Below are positions 23,885 through 32,011 of a DNA stretch of 40,868 nucleotides, in pieces; the first letter of the stretch is position 1, and every line of letters begins with the position of its first letter. Origin of the DNA: an uncultured Desulfotomaculum sp. (lineage in GTDB: Bacteria; Bacillota; Desulfotomaculia; Desulfotomaculales; Desulfotomaculaceae); the NCBI GenBank assembly GCA_946411205.1, contig CAMKDG010000014.1:1-40868 (forward strand), written 5' to 3'. The position numbers and the translations under genes are program-made. A model generated the notes under the pieces. That model was not told the origin of the DNA. It did no database searches and was given only the letters and a program-made list of their open reading frames with translations.

Positions 23885-25200
23885 AAACCTAGCGCTTGTC
23901 TAGCTTCTGCTATCATATATAAAGAGCCAGTAATACAAACCACTTCATCCGCCCTAGCCATAGCAACCGCAGCCTCGATAGCCTCTCCCACATTTTCTAT
24001 ACATTGAACGTCGGACAAGTATTCCCGTAGATAGGTGGCTAACTCAGCCCAATCACCGGCCCGGGGGTTGTTGGAGCGAGTTACCACCACCGCCCTGCCG
24101 AGGGGAGCCAATTCTGCTACCACTTTCGCCCGCTCTTTATCGGCCAGCATACCGAGAACAAAGACCACTCCCCGACCGGTAAAATACTCTAATAAGGCTT
24201 GTTTTAGTGCCTTCGCTCCAGCATAATTATGGGCACCATCAATGACCACTAAGGGGCTTCCCGCCAGCAATTCTAGACGTCCGGGCCAGTGAACTGTTCG
24301 CAAACCTTCCACAATAGCTACTGCGGGAAGATGATGTCCACTACCGTGAAAAAGCATTTCCACCGCCGCCACGGCGGTTGCCGCATTGCTTTGCTGATGC
24401 TTGCCTAAAAGGGGCAGACTGACATGATACTTATTTTGCAAACCATCAATAACAAACTGTTGGCAGCCAGTCTTTACGTCCTTATCTAAAACTGACCAGG
24501 TACTGTCTGTAGTCACTTCAATAAGCTTGCTTCCCTTGGTCACGGCTGTTTCCCGAATAATTTGCAGTGCCGTGCCTTGTGCCGCAGTCACCACCGGTAC
24601 ACCAGGTTTAATGATACCCGCTTTAACCTGGGCAATTTCTTCTACTGTATTGCCCAGGTAGTCCATATGATCTAAGGAGATATTCGTAATGACCGATATC
24701 AGCGGTGTTACCACATTGGTGGAATCAATGGCCCCACCCAATCCTACTTCCAGCGCCACATAATCTGTTTTCTTTTCAGCAAAATAAAGCAGTGCCAGGG
24801 CAGTGCTCACTTCAAATTCTGTAGGGTGCTCAAATCCCTCTGCCACCATCTTCTCCAAGTGGGGTTTAACCCTTTCGATAAGCCTAGCCAAAGCTCTTTC
24901 GTCAATAGGCTCCCCGTTGATAAGAAAACGTTCGGTATAGCTATGAAGGTGGGGTGAACTAAACATGCCGGTTTTATAACCAGCTGTTTTTAGGATGTTC
25001 GCAATCATAGCAGTGGTGGAACCTTTACCGTTGGTACCACCAATATGGATAATTGCCAGGTGACCGTGAGGGTTACCCAACCGTCGCAGTAATTCTTCAA
25101 TGCGCGTCAAGCCAAGATTCATACCGAACTTAGTGAGACTTTTCAGGTATTCTATGGCTTGATCGTAGGAATTGTCGGTTTTCTCCAATTGGGCTGCCAA
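23872..25200 (-). CDS. folC: Folylpolyglutamate synthase / dihydrofolate synthase
   Basis: Mur-ligase-like enzyme of 442 residues that adds glutamate to folates (and may join dihydropteroate to glutamate). It has the ATP loop HIGGTNGKGSTTAMIANIL, FSSPHLHSYTERFLING, the region GLGGAIDSTNVV, and the C-terminal domain motif LVVIDGAHNYAGAKAL. TTG start with GGGAGAG upstream. It follows the HicB-like gene and valS; valS-folC is a common Firmicute pair. Confidence 0.96.
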   Translation of the reverse strand: MAAQLEKTDNSYDQAIEYLKSLTKFGMNLGLTRIEELLRRLGNPHGHLAIIHIGGTNGKGSTTAMIANILKTAGYKTGMFSSPHLHSYTERFLINGEPIDERALARLIERVKPHLEKMVAEGFEHPTEFEVSTALALLYFAEKKTDYVALEVGLGGAIDSTNVVTPLISVITNISLDHMDYLGNTVEEIAQVKAGIIKPGVPVVTAAQGTALQIIRETAVTKGSKLIEVTTDSTWSVLDKDVKTGCQQFVIDGLQNKYHVSLPLLGKHQQSNAATAVAAVEMLFHGSGHHLPAVAIVEGLRTVHWPGRLELLAGSPLVVIDGAHNYAGAKALKQALLEYFTGRGVVFVLGMLADKERAKVVAELAPLGRAVVVTRSNNPRAGDWAELATYLREYLSDVQCIENVGEAIEAAVAMARADEVVCITGSLYMIAEARQALGLSLR

Positions 25201-25219
25201 GTGTCTACTCTCCCTTTAA

Positions 25220-25248
25220 ACCGTCGGCTATTGGCTTTTTTGCCTTTG
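25220..25248. repeat. Degenerate heptamer tandem repeat, copy B
   Basis: Units ACCGTCG (from 25220), GCTATTG, GCTTTTT and, after one extra base, GCCTTTG. Located between the HicB-like gene and folC. Confidence 0.6.
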
Positions 25249-25349
25249 CACGGTTCTTTTTAACAAAAGTGATGGTTACTACTACCGCACTATTTTTGTG
25301 AAAAACGAGCTTCCTAATCTAAACAGTCTGACGACCGAAGGGAAAAAGG

Positions 25350-25577
25350 TTAATGGGCATTTTCTATCAGGAAAAAACGGATGGCTTCTTTAAAATTCTC
25401 AACCGCCTCTTCCATTGTCACCCCTCGGGAGGCACAACCCGGCACATCCGGGGTCACTGCATAGTAACCACCATCCTCCGGGTCTTCATGCACTTGCACC
25501 CGAATTCTCACTGTAATCTCGCCCTCCAGTCCACCTTTGGGCAACGGGGATAGAGTTTCCTCAAACTGAAGTGCCAT
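25350..25577 (-). CDS. Orphan HicB-like (UPF0150) protein
   Basis: A 75-residue protein with the HicB antitoxin-like fold: VRIRVQVHEDPEDGGYYAVT, PDVPGCASRGVTMEEAVENF and KEAIRFFLIEN. It lacks a C-terminal DNA-binding domain, and there is no hicA toxin gene beside it: the flanks are 128 bases to valS and 149 bases to folC. ATG at 25577 has AAGGAG 10 bases upstream. An in-frame ATG at 25610 lies within a heptamer repeat and is probably not used. Lone members of this family are widespread and their role is not settled. Confidence 0.85.
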   Translation of the reverse strand: MALQFEETLSPLPKGGLEGEITVRIRVQVHEDPEDGGYYAVTPDVPGCASRGVTMEEAVENFKEAIRFFLIENAH

Positions 25578-25598
25578 TTTCTTCACTCTCCTTTGCTG

Positions 25599-25683
25599 GC
25601 CGTCGGCCATTAGTCTTTAGCCTTTGGCTTTAAAACCACTATTGAAACAAGTCAGGCCAACGGCTAATGGCCAATGGCCTAAC
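25599..25683. repeat. Heptamer repeats in inverted pair between valS and the HicB-like gene
   Basis: Left array: five 7-base units from 25599 (GCCGTCG, GCCATTA and so on). Right array: four units at 25656-25683 (GCCAACG, GCTAATG and so on), which are reverse complements of the same unit. The two arms can form an imperfect stem of about 23 bp around a 22-base loop, 23 bases past the valS stop codon. It may act as a terminator or RNA-stabilising hairpin. Confidence 0.7.
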
Positions 25684-25705
25684 CCCAAAGGAATACCCTC
25701 AAACC

Positions 25706-28354
25706 CTAAGCAGACAACATCTTCACCCGCTCCTGCAGAGCAGTTGCTTTCATGCCTAACTCCTCTGCTTTGGCTTTTTCCTTTTCGACAACATCTGAGG
25801 GGGCTTTAGCCAGAAAACCTTCGTTATTTAATTTACCTTGTACCCGAGCTAAATCTGCTTGAACAGCTTTTAGTTCTTTGTTCAGGCGGGCAATTTCTTT
25901 ATCAATATCAATCAGACCCCGCAAGGGCATAAAGACTTCTACTCCTCTGGTTACAGCACTGGCGGCTTGATCTGGTTCTTCCTTCAACTCAGTTAATACG
26001 GTTACCTCAGCATTAGCCAAGCTCTGGAGGTACGCAATATTTCTGTTCAAGATGCCACGGAAGCTTTCATCAATAGCCACTAAAATGGCTTCAGCCTTCT
26101 TGCCGGGAGGTACATTCATTTCACCCCTGATACGGCGCATGGCGGTGATTACTTCGATTAAGACGGCCATTTCTCCTTCGGCGGTTTCATCTCGGAGAGT
26201 TGCCTCGGGCTTAGGCCAGTTGGTCAGCATAATACTTTCACCCTGGTGGGGCAGCTTCTGCCAGATTTCTTCGGTAATAAAGGGCATAAAAGGATGTAAC
26301 AGTTCCAAGGTCGTCTTAAGTACCTGCACAATTACGTGCTGGGCGGTCACTCTATCTTCCGGGGTAGTTCTGCCAAACAGACGAGGTTTAGCCAATTCAA
26401 TATACCAGTCACAAAACTCGCTCCAACTGAATTCGTAGAGTACCCGAGCTGCTTCGCCCAGTTCATAACGCTCTAAATAGTCAGTAGCTTCTGTCACTGC
26501 ACCCTGCAGACGGCTCAAAATCCAGCGGTCGGCCAGGGTATAGGCGCTACCCTCTGCTGCAGGATCGTAATCTCCCAGGTTCATCATGGCAAAGCGGGAG
26601 GCATTCCACAGCTTATTGGCAAAGTTACGGGCACCATCCAACCTTTCAAAGTGAAAGCGCAGATCATTACCAGGAGTGTTGCCGGTAATAAGCATAAACC
26701 GCAGGGAATCAGCACCATGGCTTTCGATAACATCCAAGGGATCTACCCCGTTGCCCAAGGATTTACTCATTTTACGTCCCTGGGAATCCAGCACTAAGCC
26801 ATGGATAAAGACTTCCTTAAAGGGTTCCTCTTCCATAAACCTGAGGCCAGAGAAAATCATCCGGGCTACCCAGAAAAAGATGATATCCCGGCCGGTTACC
26901 AACACCGAAGTGGGGTAAAATTGCTCCAACTCGGGAGTTTTATCCGGCCATCCCAGAGTAGAGAAGGGCCAAAGGGCGGAAGAAAACCAAGTGTCCAGTA
27001 CATCGGGGTCTTGTTCTACCTTGCCGCCGCACTTACTACATTCTTTTATTGGCGTGATGGAAGCTACCATTTCATCACAGTCCTGGCAGTAATATACCGG
27101 AATACGGTGGCCCCACCAAAGTTGGCGGGAAATACACCAGTCACGGATGTTTTCCATCCAGTTTAGATAAATCTTCGTAAAGCGCTCAGGAATGAATTTA
27201 ACGCGTCCATCCTTGGCTGCTTCAATGGCTGGTTCTGCCAAGGGCTTCATCTTAACAAACCACTGTTTGGAGAGCATTGGCTCAATAGCCGTATTGCAGC
27301 GATAGCAATGACCCACAGCATGGCTCATATCTTCCACCTTGACCAAGGCGCCCAAAGCCTCCAAATCGCGAACGATCTGCTTGCGACACTCCCAGCGATC
27401 CAGTCCCTGGTATTTGCCAGCCTGTTCATTCATCTTGCCTTGCTTATCAATAACTTGCAGTTCCGGCAGTCCATGGCGACGGCCAATTTCAAAGTCGTTG
27501 GGGTCGTGGGCCGGGGTCATCTTCACCGCCCCGGTACCAAAGGTAGGATCGCAGTAAGCATCGGCAATTACCGGCAATTCCCGGCCTACGATAGGGAGGA
27601 TGAGGGATTTGCCTACCAGGTGCAGATAACGATCGTCTTCAGGGTTGACAGCCACAGCCACGTCGCCCAACATGGTTTCCGGACGGGTGGTGGCAATGAT
27701 AATATACTCTTCGGGATTGTCCTGGGCGGGATATTTGATGTAGTAAAGTTGGCCCGGTTTATCTTGGTGTTCCACTTCAATATCAGAAATGGTGGTCTGG
27801 CATTGAGGGCACCAGTTGGTAATATAGTAATCCCGGTAAATCAACCCTTGCTCAAAAAGGCGGATAAAAACTTCCAGTACTGCTTTGGAGCAGCCTTCAT
27901 CCATGGTAAAGCGCTCCCGATCCCAATCGCAGGAAGCCCCTAAACTCCGCAGTTGGGTGGTAATGCGGTTACCATATTGCTCTTTCCAGTCCCACACTCG
28001 CTCTAGGAATTTCTCCCGACCTAAGTCATACTTAGAAAGACTTTCTTTGGATAATTGTTCTTCCACTTTGGCTTGGGTAGCAATCCCCGCATGGTCGGTA
28101 CCAGGCACCCAAAGGGCATTGTAGCCCTGCATCCGACGCCAGCGGGTAAGGATATCCTGCAGAGTATTATCCAGGGCATGGCCCATATGTAGTTGCCCGG
28201 TAACATTCGGTGGCGGCATAACGATGCAAAAGGGTTTTTTGTCCCTCTCTACCTTAGCACTAAAATACTTACTTTCTTCCCAGTGGCGGTACCATTTAGT
28301 CTCTACCTCCCTGGGGTTGTAGACAGTGGGAATGTTGTTGATGTGCTCAGACAC
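25706..28354 (-). CDS. valS: Valyl-tRNA synthetase
   Basis: Class I aminoacyl-tRNA synthetase of 882 residues charging tRNA-Val. It has the HIGH-type motif GQLHMGHALDNT, the KMSKS loop GRKMSKSLGNGVDP, an editing domain (TTRPETMLGDVAVAV, GTGAVKMTPAHDPND), Cys4-type zinc elements (CPQCQTTISD; CQDC with CSKCGG) and the C-terminal coiled coil (EIARLNKELKAVQADLARV) that clamps tRNA. GTG start with GAGGAGAG upstream. Controlled by the T-box at 28440-28697. Confidence 0.98.
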   Translation of the reverse strand: MSEHINNIPTVYNPREVETKWYRHWEESKYFSAKVERDKKPFCIVMPPPNVTGQLHMGHALDNTLQDILTRWRRMQGYNALWVPGTDHAGIATQAKVEEQLSKESLSKYDLGREKFLERVWDWKEQYGNRITTQLRSLGASCDWDRERFTMDEGCSKAVLEVFIRLFEQGLIYRDYYITNWCPQCQTTISDIEVEHQDKPGQLYYIKYPAQDNPEEYIIIATTRPETMLGDVAVAVNPEDDRYLHLVGKSLILPIVGRELPVIADAYCDPTFGTGAVKMTPAHDPNDFEIGRRHGLPELQVIDKQGKMNEQAGKYQGLDRWECRKQIVRDLEALGALVKVEDMSHAVGHCYRCNTAIEPMLSKQWFVKMKPLAEPAIEAAKDGRVKFIPERFTKIYLNWMENIRDWCISRQLWWGHRIPVYYCQDCDEMVASITPIKECSKCGGKVEQDPDVLDTWFSSALWPFSTLGWPDKTPELEQFYPTSVLVTGRDIIFFWVARMIFSGLRFMEEEPFKEVFIHGLVLDSQGRKMSKSLGNGVDPLDVIESHGADSLRFMLITGNTPGNDLRFHFERLDGARNFANKLWNASRFAMMNLGDYDPAAEGSAYTLADRWILSRLQGAVTEATDYLERYELGEAARVLYEFSWSEFCDWYIELAKPRLFGRTTPEDRVTAQHVIVQVLKTTLELLHPFMPFITEEIWQKLPHQGESIMLTNWPKPEATLRDETAEGEMAVLIEVITAMRRIRGEMNVPPGKKAEAILVAIDESFRGILNRNIAYLQSLANAEVTVLTELKEEPDQAASAVTRGVEVFMPLRGLIDIDKEIARLNKELKAVQADLARVQGKLNNEGFLAKAPSDVVEKEKAKAEELGMKATALQERVKMLSA

Positions 28355-28415
28355 TGTAATCTCTCCTCGTAGGTGTAATTATTCTGGTGGTGTGGTGTTG
28401 CTTTGCTTGTTCCAG

Positions 28416-28443
28416 TCCATTAGCCTTTGGCCTTTGGCAAAAA
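28416..28443. repeat. Degenerate heptamer tandem repeat, copy C
   Basis: Units TCCATTA, GCCTTTG, GCCTTTG and GCAAAAA in register, between the T-box terminator and valS, directly at the T-run of the terminator. Confidence 0.6.
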
Positions 28444-28697
28444 AATAAAGCTCCCATCCTCTGACAAGGACGGAAGCATTTGTTCCGCGGTACCACCTTG
28501 TTTCCACCCGCAAACCAAAAAGCTCTAAGGTGGCAACTCTTTTGGCTGTAACGGGCCGGCCCGTCCAGGCTTACTAGTTCTTCAGCCTGACAACTCCGGG
28601 GCTACATCCTAGGTATCGGACAGAAGGTTTTACAGCCGCGAACCTTCCTCTCTGAGACCAAAAACCCCCAGGAACTCCCCATCTTCGACTTTACCTA
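28440..28697 (-). promoter_or_regulatory. T-box riboswitch of valS (tRNA-Val)
   Basis: On the minus strand the T-box sequence GGTGGTACCGCGG (28485-28497) pairs with the uncharged tRNA 3' end. It is followed by a terminator: arms GCTTCCGTCCT and AGGATGGGAGC (28450-28477), then TTTATTTTTTT. Stem I begins with TAGGTA and closes with TACCTA, with CAGAGAGGAAGG inside. A GTC valine codon at 28619-28621 lies at the expected specifier position, eight bases before the closing strand; the exact specifier is inference. Uncharged tRNA-Val would favour the antiterminator and valS expression. Confidence 0.92.
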
Positions 28698-28703
28698 CCC
28701 ATA

Positions 28704-28732
28704 AGTTTATTCATTTTTATAAGTTGTGTCAA
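28704..28732 (-). promoter_or_regulatory. Promoter of valS T-box transcript
   Basis: On the minus strand a perfect TTGACA (28727-28732) and TAAACT (28704-28709) are 17 bases apart; the start lies near 28697, just before T-box stem I. Confidence 0.85.
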
Positions 28733-28741
28733 CTTTTTTGA

Positions 28742-28806
28742 CATCAGCCATCCACTTTTAATAACGGGCCACATAAAAGCCAACTGGTGAGGGCTGATGG
28801 CCTTTG
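28742..28806. repeat. Heptamer repeats in inverted pair after the TIGR04086-type gene
   Basis: CATCAGCCATCCAC-type units at the left and reverse-complement units (GCCATCA, GCCCTCA on the minus strand, 28783-28803) at the right can fold together. Located between the valS promoter and the stop codon at 28810. Confidence 0.55.
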
Positions 28807-28809
28807 TGA

Positions 28810-29265
28810 TTAATCCCCTCGCAGAAATCTTCTTTTCCCTACCCCTCTACTAAATCTGGGTAAGTTTACACCAATGATGCCCCCCACAGTACCCAATAAG
28901 GCCAAGGCCACAGTCATTAATACCGGGTCTACTACTATCGGTAACCCCAGCAGTGCACCTGCCACTACCAACACCATGCCGTAGATCATACCGGTAAAAC
29001 CGCCGTGTTGCCAACCCCGAATACCGGCCGCTCCTCCTGCTCCGGCTCCGCCAAAGACTGCCGAAGCCATAATCGTTAGCATAATTACATAATTAAAATC
29101 ATACACAGGCTGGTTCGTTAAGGCTACCACAAAACCCAACATCAAAAAGACCATCACGGTTGCACTAAGAGCCCGTACTAACCCTATCCCCACCGCCCCC
29201 TTTTTAAAGGGCTTGTCCCCTTTTTGGTTATGCTTATTCCAGCACACAAAGGTCAATCTACCCAT
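28810..29265 (-). CDS. TIGR04086-type small membrane protein
   Basis: A 151-residue protein with four hydrophobic segments (VRALSATVMVFLMLGFVVAL, FNYVIMLTIMASAVFGGAGA, GGFTGMIYGMVLVVAGALLG, VLMTVALALLGTVGGIIGV) and a basic N-terminus and C-terminus. It matches the TIGR04086 family of Firmicute membrane proteins, the pattern I recall; function unknown. ATG at 29265 has AAGGAGG 8 bases upstream; in-frame codons up to 29301 lack a site. It is transcribed alone, divergent from the solute-binding protein gene. Confidence 0.75.
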   Translation of the reverse strand: MGRLTFVCWNKHNQKGDKPFKKGAVGIGLVRALSATVMVFLMLGFVVALTNQPVYDFNYVIMLTIMASAVFGGAGAGGAAGIRGWQHGGFTGMIYGMVLVVAGALLGLPIVVDPVLMTVALALLGTVGGIIGVNLPRFSRGVGKRRFLRGD

Positions 29266-29390
29266 CACCAGGACCTCCTTTAAAATAGATTCTCTCATCA
29301 TATGTATGCCTCAGGTTGAAAAATATGCAAAAACATTCAAATTAATAACCAATTATTGGTCATTTTTTACTTTCAGAAAACATAACAATT

Positions 29391-29456
29391 CATAAGCAAA
29401 GCTAAAGCTTCCACCTCTGTCTAAAGACTTAGCACGTGCCCAGTTTTGCTAATGAA
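29391..29456. repeat. Dispersed ATAAGCAAA element, copy 2 (hairpin)
   Basis: CATAAGCAAAGCT (29392-29404) and AGTTTTGCTAATG (near 29443-29455) are imperfect inverted copies. The left half and the central CTGTCTA match the element at 3397-3434. It lies in the shared upstream region of two divergent genes. Confidence 0.45.
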
Positions 29457-29506
29457 ATTAACTACATAGTAATAAGACAGAGTTACCAATAGAGGAGTTG
29501 ATTCTT

Positions 29507-30604
29507 TTGCGAAGACGATGGAAGTGGTTAGCATTGATCTTGCTGTTGACCACTGCGGCAGGTTTGCTCACCTACGGTGTGAATAATTATTTATTGCAGA
29601 GTGTAGATAAAAATAAGTCAGACCGCATTAGAGTGGTGGAGACGGCACCTTCTTTACTGGCCCTCCCCCACTATATTGCTCTGGCTCAGGGTTTTTACCA
29701 AGAACAAAAACTAGAGGTTACTTCCTCTACTCTACCGGAGACCGATGCAGAGAATCTTAAACTGACCACCCAAGGTGATGTGCTGCTGGGGGATTTGAAT
29801 CGTTTCCTTTTTACTAGCCCCCTGGGAACCGGAGCAAAGTTGGTGGGTTTTGCAAGTTTAGCCCAGCGGGACGGTACCTTTCTTTTAAGCCGTCCGGAGG
29901 CCGAAGTCTTTTCCTGGGACAAGATGAAAAGAAAAAGTATTCTAGGAGATGCCCCCGATAGTCAATCTAACATTATTCTTGAGGAAGCCTTGCGGCAGAA
30001 GAAATTGACTTTGCAACACCAGGTTATTATTATTCAAAATTTACCGGAAAAATTAAAACAAGGAGCCTTTCAGTCCGGAGTAGGACATTATGTACAAATG
30101 TCCGAGCCTTTGGCCACTTTAACGGAGCAGCAGGGAGCAGGTAAAATTGCGGTTCCCTTGGGTTCCGTGGTAGAACCCATTCCTTCCTTGGTTTTCCTGG
30201 CTCCTGCAGAATACCTAAAAGAACATAGCCAACGGTCCCAAAAACTGGTAAATGGTCTTTGTAAAGCTCTGTTGTGGCTGGATTATCATAGCTCAGCCGA
30301 AGCCGCTCGGGTAACCGCACCCTATTTCCCAGATTTGTCTGAACAAACCCTCGTTACTATAATAGAAAAATATAAAAAAATAGGTCTATGGGATAAAACA
30401 CCCCTTATTCATGAGCAAGACTATCAAAATTTACAAAATTATGTTAAGAAAGCCGGTGAGCTGACCAATCCGGTGTCTTATAGGGATGGGGTACAGAATA
30501 AATACGCTAAAAAAGCTGTTCAAACCGTAGAATACATTCCACCGGATCAACAACCAAAGGAAAAAAACTGGTGGGAAAGAGTAAAGAGCTTGGATTTTAA
30601 ATAG
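29507..30604 (+). CDS. Membrane-anchored ABC-type solute-binding protein (NrtA/SsuA-like), orphan
   Basis: A 365-residue protein with one N-terminal hydrophobic helix (WLALILLLTTAAGLLTYGV) and no lipobox cysteine, so it is anchored or released by signal peptidase. The rest resembles periplasmic binding proteins of the nitrate/sulfonate/thiamine-precursor class: RVVETAPSLLALPHYIALAQGFYQEQKLEVT, then GDVLLGD, and the second lobe with LVFLAPAEYLKEH. TTG at 29507 has AGGAG 9 bases upstream; the TTG at 29498 abuts it. No permease or ATPase gene is nearby, so the partner transporter, if any, is elsewhere. The gene upstream of the FAD oxidoreductase, same strand, 231 bases apart. Confidence 0.75.
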   Translation: MRRRWKWLALILLLTTAAGLLTYGVNNYLLQSVDKNKSDRIRVVETAPSLLALPHYIALAQGFYQEQKLEVTSSTLPETDAENLKLTTQGDVLLGDLNRFLFTSPLGTGAKLVGFASLAQRDGTFLLSRPEAEVFSWDKMKRKSILGDAPDSQSNIILEEALRQKKLTLQHQVIIIQNLPEKLKQGAFQSGVGHYVQMSEPLATLTEQQGAGKIAVPLGSVVEPIPSLVFLAPAEYLKEHSQRSQKLVNGLCKALLWLDYHSSAEAARVTAPYFPDLSEQTLVTIIEKYKKIGLWDKTPLIHEQDYQNLQNYVKKAGELTNPVSYRDGVQNKYAKKAVQTVEYIPPDQQPKEKNWWERVKSLDFK

Positions 30605-30655
30605 AAGTGCCCCAAACATATCATAACAGGTTGACTTCGGGGCAAAATAATATTG

Positions 30656-30706
30656 GCCGTCAGCTTTTGAATGATTTTGGCCTTAGCTGTAAGCCATCGG
30701 CTTTTG
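30656..30706. repeat. Degenerate heptamer tandem repeat, copy D
   Basis: Units GCCGTCA, GCTTTTG, then a less regular stretch, then GCTGTAA, GCCATCG and GCTTTTG. It lies between the solute-binding protein and oxidoreductase genes. An inverted copy (TGGCTTA twice) follows at 30800-30814. Confidence 0.6.
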
Positions 30707-30799
30707 CTACCTTAGTAGATTCTTTTAAACAAATATCTAGGGTTGATACTAACGCATAGATTTTGTTAGAAACAACCTTGGATTTTACGAACAAGACCT

Positions 30800-30814
30800 A
30801 TGGCTTATGGCTTA
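30800..30814. repeat. Heptamer repeat, inverted copy E, creating a false start
   Basis: ATGGCTT repeated twice in register, complementary to the AAGCCAT units of copy D. It creates an in-frame ATG for the FAD oxidoreductase reading frame 12 codons before the likely start. Confidence 0.55.
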
Positions 30815-30835
30815 CGGGCAAAAGGGGGTGCTTTC

Positions 30836-31939
30836 TTGCGGGTTGCCATTATCGGGGCTGGTATTTCAGGACTGGCCTGTGCCTACGAATTAGAAAGGCA
30901 TGGTATCTACCCTGATATTTTTGAAGAGCGTTCCCGCTCCGGGGAGCTCTTTTCCCATGTGGCAGGTTTAATGCAATTAATGAACCGGCCAGTACCCGAT
31001 CAATTAAAGTGGCTAAAAAATGAATATAATTTAGATTTAAAACCTCTGGCTAAATGGTACACCACCACCATGCATTCAAATCAGGTAACCAGGGTGGTCA
31101 AATCCAAACATTTTGGTTACTTCTTCGAACGGGGTCAGGGAGAATTATCTTTGGAAACTCAGCTGTTTAATAGTATTAAAAGCCCTATTAATTTTAATTG
31201 CCGGGCCAACTATTCTGAATTAGCCCAAGAGTATGATTATGTCGTGGTCGCCAATGGCAGCAGAGATGTGGCGGCCAGCCTGGGGATTTGGAAAAATATC
31301 TTTACCACCATGGTTCGCGGGGCTATTGTACTGGGAGATTTTAACCCCCATGAACTCGTCATGTGGGTGAACACCGATTACGCTCTCGGTGCCTATGCCT
31401 ATTTAGCACCTTTTAGTAAAAACCAAGCTAGTCTTACCGTTATCCATGCCAATGCCTCTATAGAAGAAATGGAAAGACATTGGATAACCTTTTTAAAAAG
31501 AGAAAACCTTACTTATCAAGTGGTAGAAAACTACTTGCTAAGCCACATTTCCGGTACCGTTTACCCGCATCAAGTGGGCAACCTTCTACTGGTGGGGATT
31601 GCCGGGGGCTTTATGGAGTCCTTTCTGGGATTTGGCTCGGTATCTTCCCTACGCAGCGGAATATTGGCCGGCCGGGCTTTGGCCAATAACATTCCTTTTT
31701 CTAAACTGGTTAAAAAGTTGGATCTGGAGATGCGTCATTCAGTACGCCTGCGGGAAATTCTAAATACCATGGACAATCAAGATTATGACCACCTTGTTGC
31801 CGGCATGACCATGCCCGGGCTTAAGCAATTGATTTATAATACAAATATACCTGTTTTCCAGAACGCCGGAACTTTTTTTGAGCTGATTAGAGACAAAGTA
31901 GATTGGAGTAAGTGGAGTATCTTACCTCCTAAAAAGTAA
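30836..31939 (+). CDS. FAD-dependent oxidoreductase (geranylgeranyl reductase/FixC-like)
   Basis: A 367-residue flavoprotein. The N-terminal Rossmann motif VAIIGAGISGLACAYELERHG binds FAD ADP, with the following acidic DIFEER. YDYVVVANGS is the second nucleotide-contacting strand, and the C-terminal VGIAGGFMESFLGFGSVSSLRSGILAGRAL is the second FAD signature of the p-hydroxybenzoate hydroxylase/geranylgeranyl reductase superfamily. TTG at 30836 is chosen (GGGGGTG upstream, protein then begins at the Rossmann strand). The substrate is unknown. With the preceding solute-binding protein it forms a plus-strand islet in a minus-strand region. Confidence 0.82.
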   Translation: MRVAIIGAGISGLACAYELERHGIYPDIFEERSRSGELFSHVAGLMQLMNRPVPDQLKWLKNEYNLDLKPLAKWYTTTMHSNQVTRVVKSKHFGYFFERGQGELSLETQLFNSIKSPINFNCRANYSELAQEYDYVVVANGSRDVAASLGIWKNIFTTMVRGAIVLGDFNPHELVMWVNTDYALGAYAYLAPFSKNQASLTVIHANASIEEMERHWITFLKRENLTYQVVENYLLSHISGTVYPHQVGNLLLVGIAGGFMESFLGFGSVSSLRSGILAGRALANNIPFSKLVKKLDLEMRHSVRLREILNTMDNQDYDHLVAGMTMPGLKQLIYNTNIPVFQNAGTFFELIRDKVDWSKWSILPPKK

Positions 31940-31987
31940 TAGTAGCTTGAAGCTAACCATTCCCAACATCAAGCGATATCAATAAAA

Positions 31988-32011
31988 GCCGGAGAATTAA
32001 GCCTCTCCGGC
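31988..32011 (-). terminator. Terminator containing the gerB stop codon
   Basis: On the minus strand GCCGGAGA and TCTCCGGC form an 8-bp GC-rich stem with an 8-base loop that contains the TAA stop (31997-31999); TTTTATTG follows. Confidence 0.75.

Noticed and set aside
27308..27943. Plus-strand open frame of 211 residues
   Set aside because: Lies entirely antisense to valS, has no family-like sequence and no ribosome binding site; a shadow of the valS codon pattern.
30608..30643. Terminator after the solute-binding protein gene
   Set aside because: TGCCCC and GGGGCA can pair, but the loop is about 25 bases and no T-run follows.
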